Assembly: GCA_964638165.1 (NCBI GenBank)
Contig: CAZWYJ010000021.1
Span: forward strand, 1-17,592
Length of the DNA: 17,592 nt
From: 2-12-FULL-60-25 sp964638165
GTDB lineage: Bacteria; Patescibacteriota; Patescibacteriia; 2-12-FULL-60-25
Direction of reading: 5' to 3'
Shown here: one piece after another, positions 1 to 3,348 of the stretch
How the letters are laid out: every line of letters starts with the position of its first letter
Position numbering within the stretch: position 1 is the stretch's first letter
The notes under the pieces: generated by a model
The model's database searches: none
The model's input: the letters and a program-made list of their open reading frames with translations, nothing else
What the model was told of the DNA's origin: nothing
Translations under genes and position numbers: made by a program

Positions 1-23
1 GCCCCTGGGGCAGTTCCCACTCA

Positions 24-254
24 TTAAGCCACCAGCTTGCTGGTGGTGTCTAACTCTAGCTGAGGAATCCCTTCTTTGGCAGTTTTTACGGTCGTTTGCG
101 CTAATGGGATGCTCTTACTTCTGGCAAATACATAGATCGTGTTAACCCCCCGTTCTAAGGCGCTTTCGATTGCTCTAATGTATCTATCCGGACCCAGTGC
201 TACATTTTCTGGCTTTGCAACCAAGACAATGGCGACCCGTATGTTTGTGCGCAC
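24..254 (-). CDS. Hypothetical protein, possibly the C-terminal remnant of a longer gene
   Basis: The frame runs from a GTG at 254 to TAA at 24-26 and gives 76 residues that I do not recognise. The composition looks protein-like, with alternating hydrophobic and charged stretches such as RYIRAIESALERGVNTIYVF. The same frame stays open upstream to a stop at 366-368, and the upstream residues (IEIRKGRGFIGVNIDLHF) look equally protein-like but have no ATG, GTG or TTG start. The visible start may therefore be artificial and the gene 5'-truncated. There is no Shine-Dalgarno sequence. The opposite strand is also open here from 159 to 383, again without a start codon, so the coding strand is not certain. 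Confidence 0.25.
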   Translation of the reverse strand: MRTNIRVAIVLVAKPENVALGPDRYIRAIESALERGVNTIYVFARSKSIPLAQTTVKTAKEGIPQLELDTTSKLVA

Positions 255-406
255 GAAGTGCAGGTCGATATTTACGCCTATGAAGCCACGGCCCTTTCTA
301 ATCTCGATCGCGTGGCTTACACGTATCGAACGTGGGCGTCCCTGTCTGGTTACTCGGCGCGTCGTTCAAACAAGATGTGCTAGTCGTTCTTTCCTTATCT
401 TTACGT

Positions 407-440
407 GGGGCGATGCTGAGAAGCGTCGCCCTTGCTTATT
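407..440 (+). terminator. Terminator-like hairpin before the 432 promoter
   Basis: GGGCGATGC (408-416) pairs with GCGTCGCCC (423-431) around the loop TGAGAA, with one G:T pair, and is followed by TTGCTTATTTTA. It would end a plus-strand transcript reading in from the left. The T-tract is interrupted, so the call is tentative. Confidence 0.4.
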
Positions 441-979
441 TTAGGCTAGAGAGTATTATTTCTCGTAAATATGAAAAAAATAGCTATTTGATCGTGGCAA
501 TCGTTTGTTTACTTGTGATTGTTGGCGTCGTTGGATTTCAGTGTCTACTCCATAGCACCGTCCAGAAAGGTGAGGTCGGTCGTTCTTCAGAAAATTTCGT
601 CCTGTTAAAGCAAGCGATGCTCACACCTTCGGCTAATGGTATTGTTCTTAGGGGCGAATCCGTGCAGTTCCTTACTAAGGACACCGGTATGGATGCTGCG
701 GCTATCACAGATGGCGTCTGTACAGAAGAGGATATTGCAAACGCTACATGTTTAAACAATCTCTTCTACATTCGAGATAACGGATACCAGATCTCAATTC
801 CAGTATCAAAAGATGTTGTCGTGGAAAAGATTGATCAACAAAATGAAGTTGCTCCGAATGGTGTCGTTGTTCAGACGGTGGATGCTTTTTTGGAAGCTAA
901 ACAAGAGCTTCCATATCTGCTACGCGTTGAAGTATCAAATAATGAAGCGGTCAGAATTGAAGAGGTGTATATCCCTTAA
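413..979 (+). CDS. Membrane-anchored hypothetical protein with a disturbed start
   Basis: I do not recognise the family. One hydrophobic segment (SYLIVAIVCLLVIVGVVGF) is followed by about 145 mostly polar residues, so the protein is probably anchored by its N-terminus with the rest outside the membrane. The in-frame ATG used here (413) lies inside a terminator-like hairpin and upstream of a good promoter, so it is probably not the natural start. The ATG at 471, a few bases after the predicted transcription start, reads six codons through a run of seven A (474-480) and stops at TGA. With eight A it would read MKKNSYLIVAIV straight into this frame. The alternatives are a TTG at 488, a sequencing or assembly indel, slippage on the A-run, or a recently broken gene. 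The region is more A+T-rich than the rest of the window. Confidence 0.55.
   Translation: MLRSVALAYFRLESIISRKYEKNSYLIVAIVCLLVIVGVVGFQCLLHSTVQKGEVGRSSENFVLLKQAMLTPSANGIVLRGESVQFLTKDTGMDAAAITDGVCTEEDIANATCLNNLFYIRDNGYQISIPVSKDVVVEKIDQQNEVAPNGVVVQTVDAFLEAKQELPYLLRVEVSNNEAVRIEEVYIP
432..459 (+). promoter_or_regulatory. Sigma-70-like promoter TTGCTT-16-TATTAT
   Basis: The -35 TTGCTT lies at 432-437 and the -10 TATTAT at 454-459, with a 16-nt spacer. The predicted transcription start, about 466, is only a few bases before the ATG at 471. The mRNA would therefore be nearly leaderless, and start codons upstream of it would not be used. Confidence 0.45.
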
Positions 980-992
980 GGGGAATAGTTTG

Positions 993-1019
993 TTGACAGC
1001 AAGCGTCTTTGTTTAAAAT
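993..1019 (+). promoter_or_regulatory. Possible promoter with consensus TTGACA -35
   Basis: A perfect TTGACA at 993-998 is followed by A+T-rich DNA with TAAAAT at 1014-1019 (15-nt spacer) and AATATT at 1018-1023 (about 19-nt spacer). No ORF follows before the hairpin at 1080-1107, so it might drive a short RNA or be a chance match. Confidence 0.3.
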
Positions 1020-1074
1020 ATTAAAACGCTTAAAATTATAACGCCGTTAGTAGTCTAGGGTCAGAGTGAGTGTG

Positions 1075-1107
1075 AAAAAGCAAAACCGCCCTTTCGAGCG
1101 GTTTTGC
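1075..1107 (-). terminator. Rho-independent terminator of the tRNA-Ser transcript
   Basis: GCAAAACCGC (1080-1089) and GCGGTTTTGC (1098-1107) form a perfect 10-bp stem with an 8-nt loop. On the minus strand it is followed by TTTTT (1079-1075). It lies about 75 nt past the 3' end of tRNA-Ser. On the plus strand the T-run is only part of the stem, so the minus direction is the better reading. Confidence 0.75.
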
Positions 1108-1113
1108 ATTGGA

Positions 1114-1126
1114 GGCGGTCGCGACC
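1114..1126. repeat. Partial copy of the GCGGTCGCGACCGC palindrome
   Basis: GGCGGTCGCGACC here is identical to 13 nt at 1166-1178 inside the full palindrome next to tRNA-Ser. It is bracketed by TTGGAG (1109-1114) and CTCCAA, which are mutually inverted. It looks like a degraded or partial member of the same family. Confidence 0.5.
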
Positions 1127-1152
1127 TTCGTAGCTCCAACACTCGACAATGA

Positions 1153-1190
1153 GTGGCGGAGCCACGGCGGTCGCGACCGCCGTGGCGGAG
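1153..1190. repeat. Palindromic element with 9-bp direct repeats at the tRNA-Ser 3' end
   Basis: GTGGCGGAG occurs at 1153-1161 and again at 1182-1190. Between them lie 20 nt belonging to a perfect 24-bp palindrome at 1162-1185, whose half is CCACGGCGGTCG. The right-hand direct repeat contains the last bases of tRNA-Ser including CCA. The arrangement is what an insertion at the tRNA 3' end with duplication of its target would leave. The core GCGGTCGCGACCGC recurs inside recG at 4195-4208. Confidence 0.7.
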
Positions 1191-1273
1191 AGGGAGGGAT
1201 TCGAACCCTCGCACGGTTTGACCCGTCTAGGAGATTAGCAATCTCCCCCCTTCAGCCTCTTGGGTACCTCTCC
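1183..1273 (-). tRNA. tRNA-Ser (anticodon GCT)
   Basis: Read on the minus strand, the acceptor arms GGAGAGG (1273-1267) and CCTCTCC (1193-1187) pair, followed by discriminator G and an encoded CCA (1185-1183). The anticodon loop TTGCTAA is closed by GGAGA/TCTCC, giving anticodon GCT, which reads the AGC and AGT serine codons. A long variable arm (GACGGGT...ACCGT) is typical of class II tRNA-Ser, and the T arm is GAGGG-TTCGAAT-CCCTC. At 91 nt with CCA the gene is complete. It ends in a good minus-strand terminator at 1107-1075. A 24-bp palindrome starts immediately at its 3' end, and a decayed second copy lies at 1619-1784. Confidence 0.95.
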
Positions 1274-1304
1274 GTGTTTCGTTTTAACGATCTTTTTCAA
1301 CGCA

Positions 1305-1616
1305 CTAAACATCTTTCCTCGCCTTCAGCCCCTGCCCCGCGCATGCGGGGTCTTCGTGAGTTTGTGGCTGAAGACTTTCTTTGAGTCGCTTCCGAAGATC
1401 TTTTTTTCCGTCGCTTGTTTTAAGAAATTTCTCTCTTCGTTCGGCTTCAGGCTTCGTAAGATATGCTTCGTACGCGATTAAGGCAAGCGGACGACGATGC
1501 CTTGTGGACTCCACTTTTCCTCCGGCGTGTTCTTGAAAACGACGCTTGAGATCTCCCGTGGAACCCACATAGAACCGCCTATCTTTTTGGCTCAATAAGA
1601 TATACACGTAGTGCAT
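1305..1616 (-). CDS. Small stand-alone GIY-YIG endonuclease-domain protein
   Basis: The 103-residue protein is little more than one GIY-YIG domain. It begins MHYVYILLS (GIY element), followed by FYVGST (YIG element, residues 15-20), DLKRRFQEH with the expected catalytic arginine (22-30), and EAERREKFLK with the expected metal-binding glutamate. The family cuts DNA; members of this size resemble the YhbQ/UPF0213-like group, whose substrates are unclear. I chose the ATG at 1616 because the frame upstream (to 1673) is only translated palindromes and tRNA-derived DNA. No Shine-Dalgarno sequence is present. The C-terminal tail (DPACAGQGLK) is translated from the palindrome at 1335-1350, so the repeat has become part of the gene. 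The gene sits between an intact tRNA-Ser and a broken tRNA-Ser copy, as a mobile or homing element might. Confidence 0.8.
   Translation of the reverse strand: MHYVYILLSQKDRRFYVGSTGDLKRRFQEHAGGKVESTRHRRPLALIAYEAYLTKPEAERREKFLKTSDGKKDLRKRLKESLQPQTHEDPACAGQGLKARKDV
1335..1350. repeat. 16-nt palindrome unit (CCCCGC-GCAT-GCGGGG)
   Basis: Six-bp arms surround a 4-nt loop, and TCTTCG follows. It is identical to the unit at 1764-1779 and of the same design as the units at 1627-1748. It lies inside the 3' end of the GIY-YIG gene. Confidence 0.75.
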
Positions 1617-1626
1617 AGGGGATTCG

Positions 1627-1660
1627 CCCCGCAGTCGCGGGGCGCCCTGCGGATGCAGGG
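1627..1660. repeat. Two tandem 16-nt palindrome units, each bounded by CG
   Basis: CCCCGC-AGTC-GCGGGG (1627-1642) and CCCTGC-GGAT-GCAGGG (1645-1660) are bounded by CG at 1625-1626, 1643-1644 and 1661-1662. They split the tRNA-like sequence ATTCGAACC exactly at its CG. Both share the plan four bases, GC, four-base loop, GC, four bases. Confidence 0.75.
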
Positions 1661-1706
1661 CGAACCCTCGCACGGTTTGACCCGTCTAGGAGATTAGCAA
1701 TCTCCC

Positions 1707-1748
1707 ACCCGCATACGCGGGTCTTCGGCCTGCATTCGCAGGCCTTCG
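1707..1748. repeat. Two further 16-nt palindrome units, one with CTTCG direct repeats
   Basis: ACCCGC-ATAC-GCGGGT (1707-1722) follows directly on the anticodon-arm match. GCCTGC-ATTC-GCAGGC (1728-1743) is flanked by CTTCG at 1723-1727 and 1744-1748, as an insertion with a 5-bp target duplication would be. Confidence 0.7.
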
Positions 1749-1763
1749 CCTTCTGTACCCTTG

Positions 1764-1779
1764 CCCCGCGCATGCGGGG
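1764..1779. repeat. 16-nt palindrome unit identical to that at 1335
   Basis: CCCCGC-GCAT-GCGGGG again, here followed by TCTCC, which matches the acceptor of tRNA-Ser. The two identical copies bracket the GIY-YIG gene. Confidence 0.75.
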
Positions 1780-1874
1780 TCTCCAATAGGACATTGAGCT
1801 AAAGGCGTCGAAAGCTTACCAATAACCCTGATATTGGGCAAGACGAGGGGATTGTGGTAGTTTTTAGGGCAGAT

Positions 1875-2411
1875 ATGGATATTTTTCTTAGCATCTTCAT
1901 GCTCTTCCTCGCATTCCCGGCCTTTTGCCTATTACTTGGGCTACATTCCCTCGTCTTCCGCCCATTCTCCTGGATGTTTTTGATCGCCACGATTGCGCTC
2001 TTCTGTGGCGCACGCAGACTGTGGCAAAAGCGAAACGATCTCTCGATCATGCTCATTCCTCCGATCTCGCTCTTGAGCCTGTGGATTTCGATCTTCGTAA
2101 GCACGTGGGCATATCGTCTCTCGCCATATCACCATGATGGACTGCCTTATCGTTATGGCGGATTCCCGATTCGAAATTTCCTTTTTCCTCCTTCATCCAT
2201 GGGCTCGGACTATATTCCTGTGGACATGTGGCCCGGATTCTTCGTGAATATGCTATTTTGGATCGCGGTCTCGGTTTTTGTGTGGTGGGTGATCTTCCGC
2301 GTGCCAAGCCGAAAAAAGCGGGTGACGACACGATTGGTGCTTTGGGTGAGCGTCCTTTCCGCGGTCGTTTCCTTGATTAGCCTCGGTTTTTTGGTGATTC
2401 AGTTTGATTGA
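1875..2411 (+). CDS. Polytopic membrane protein of unknown function
   Basis: The 178-residue protein has about five hydrophobic segments (roughly residues 3-25, 32-50, 58-80, 125-147 and 154-175). A Tyr/Pro/Gly-rich loop between the third and fourth (YRLSPYHHDGLPYRYGGFP) probably faces outward or into the membrane surface. I recognise no family. The ATG at 1875 is preferred because AGGG lies about six bases upstream; the frame also opens at a GTG at 1854 with GAGGGG unusually close. The gene stands alone between the tRNA/GIY-YIG region and a secreted-protein gene. A weak hairpin follows at 2429-2458. Confidence 0.7.
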   Translation: MDIFLSIFMLFLAFPAFCLLLGLHSLVFRPFSWMFLIATIALFCGARRLWQKRNDLSIMLIPPISLLSLWISIFVSTWAYRLSPYHHDGLPYRYGGFPIRNFLFPPSSMGSDYIPVDMWPGFFVNMLFWIAVSVFVWWVIFRVPSRKKRVTTRLVLWVSVLSAVVSLISLGFLVIQFD

Positions 2412-2428
2412 CCCGTATTTAAGCGTTC

Positions 2429-2461
2429 GAGGACTTGTCTGAAAGAAGGCGGGTCCTCTTT
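2429..2461 (+). terminator. Weak terminator-like hairpin after the membrane protein gene
   Basis: GAGGAC (2429-2434) pairs with GTCCTC (2453-2458), possibly extended by G:T pairs, followed by only TTTG. The loop is long and the T-tract short. Confidence 0.3.
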
Positions 2462-2511
2462 GCGTATGAGCTTATGCAGGCGGTCAATGGGCCCGATCGC
2501 TTGATAAATCC

Positions 2512-2517
2512 TATAAT
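2512..2517 (+). promoter_or_regulatory. Perfect -10 box TATAAT just before the secreted-protein gene
   Basis: TATAAT ends 11 nt before the ATG at 2529, so transcription would start about four bases before the start codon. I see no good -35 hexamer at the right distance. Confidence 0.45.
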
Positions 2518-2528
2518 GATGACGAACT

Positions 2529-3062
2529 ATGAAAAAGAAGATTGCAATAACGTCCGCTGCCGTTCTTACGCTCGCCGTTGCGGCTATGGCCGTTCCCTCG
2601 GTGTACGCGCAGACCGCAGAGACGGTAAAGAAGGTCGGTTGTGACATGATGGAACGAGGTGCGGGTTTTCACCGCGGAGGTTTTGACAATGCCAAATTCC
2701 TCGAAGAGCATGCGGTGATGCTTGGTATCACGGCTGATGATTTGAAGACGCGACTCGAGTCCGGAAAGACGATAAAGGACATCGCGTCCGATCTCGGGAT
2801 CTCGGAAGAGACCTTGCAGGCCAAGATGCAAGAGCAACGCGCAACGCGTCAGGCCGAGATGAAAGCCACGATGACGGCGAAGCTCGCGCAGGATGTTGCG
2901 GACGGAAAGATCACGCAGGAGCGGGCTGATAAAATGCTGGAACGCCTCCAAAATCCGAATGCAAACAAGCATGGGTTCGGATTCGGTGGTGGGTTCGAAG
3001 GGATGGGTCGCCATGGCGGACCCCGTCCATCCGGTGCGCCGGGTACAGTGGACGCCCAGTAA
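2529..3062 (+). CDS. Small secreted helical protein of unknown function
   Basis: The protein has 177 residues. MKKKIAITSAAVLTLAVAAMAVPSVYA is a clear Sec signal peptide, with cleavage likely after VYA (residue 27). The mature part is charged and helical, with TADDLKTRLESGKTIKDIASDLGISEETL, then QATRQAEMKATMTAKL, then VADGKITQERADKMLERL. It ends in a Gly/His/Phe-rich tail (HGFGFGGGFEGMGRHGG). The pattern of 'DLKTRLESGKTIKDIA' and 'DGKITQEQADKM' units is seen in small exported proteins of unknown function such as DUF2680-like ones; this is resemblance only. One cysteine (C38) remains in the mature part. The gene is monocistronic: it has its own -10 box and a strong terminator at 3068-3107. Confidence 0.85.
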   Translation: MKKKIAITSAAVLTLAVAAMAVPSVYAQTAETVKKVGCDMMERGAGFHRGGFDNAKFLEEHAVMLGITADDLKTRLESGKTIKDIASDLGISEETLQAKMQEQRATRQAEMKATMTAKLAQDVADGKITQERADKMLERLQNPNANKHGFGFGGGFEGMGRHGGPRPSGAPGTVDAQ

Positions 3063-3067
3063 TTCAG

Positions 3068-3107
3068 AACGCCCCGATGAGTCATGCATTCGGGGCGTTT
3101 TGATTTT
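3068..3107 (+). terminator. Strong Rho-independent terminator
   Basis: AACGCCCCGA (3068-3077) pairs perfectly with TCGGGGCGTT (3090-3099), followed by TTGATTTT. It starts six bases after the stop of the secreted-protein gene. Confidence 0.9.
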
Positions 3108-3188
3108 CTGAACCTTTTTTCCTGTCACCCCGCCCTTCGCGAAGAAAGTGGCGATTTATGCAAGGTACCGATGCATCAAATTGTGGAA

Positions 3189-3307
3189 GAACCTATGAAA
3201 AACGATGAGTCGCGACGGGCTGGAGCGAGAAAACGACGAAGACGTATGCAACATACGTTGAGGAGTTTTCGAGTGAAGCCCGAGCGAATCGCGTTTTTCA
3301 TAGGTTC
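3189..3307. repeat. 119-nt long imperfect hairpin upstream of recG
   Basis: The outer arms GAACCTATGAAAAACG (3189-3204) and its exact complement (3292-3307) enclose further matching blocks (TCGC, CGGGCT, AAAAC). The tip is ACGTATG-CAA-CATACGT at 3242-3258. A 38-codon frame (ATG 3195, TAA 3309-3311) spans the hairpin and would give a very basic peptide (RKRRRRMQHTLR). It may be a structured RNA, a MITE-like element or a processing site. Nothing else is evident in the gap between 3108 and 3313. Confidence 0.65.
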
Positions 3308-3313
3308 CTAAAG

Positions 3314-3342
3314 TTGCCTCCCCACATCCGCCTCGCTACTAT
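3314..3342 (+). promoter_or_regulatory. recG promoter TTGCCT-17-TACTAT, predicting a leaderless mRNA
   Basis: The -35 TTGCCT (3314-3319) and -10 TACTAT (3337-3342) have ideal 17-nt spacing. The recG ATG begins seven bases after the -10, which is where transcription should start. No Shine-Dalgarno sequence is possible. Confidence 0.6.
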
Positions 3343-3348
3343 GCTTAT

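Larger units (their letters stand above)
1619..1784 (-). pseudogene. Decayed tRNA-Ser(GCT) copy interrupted by palindromic units
   Basis: Forty-six nt (1661-1706) are identical to the T arm, variable arm and anticodon arm of the intact tRNA-Ser (1202-1247). To the left, GGGATTCG (1619-1626) also matches the tRNA but is separated from AACCC by two palindromes. To the right, after removing three further palindromes, the leftover CTTCG-CCTTCTGTACC and TCTCC can be aligned with the tRNA's D arm and acceptor (CTTCAGCCTCTTGGGTACC, TCTCC) with small gaps. The simplest reading is a once complete tRNA-Ser gene into which short palindromes were inserted. The 46-nt match is certain; the D-arm and acceptor alignment is weaker. 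It could not fold as a working tRNA. Confidence 0.65.

Noticed and set aside
29..46. Hairpin CCACCAGC-TT-GCTGGTGG as a terminator
   Set aside because: It lies within the end of the minus-strand open frame and is followed by no T-run on either strand.
1627..1779. Possible CRISPR array
   Set aside because: The units are 16-nt palindromes with differing arms, irregular spacing and no constant repeat or spacers; no cas gene is in the window.
1579..1794. Minus-strand frame of 71 codons across the palindromes
   Set aside because: It is simply the palindromes and tRNA-derived DNA translated in another frame.
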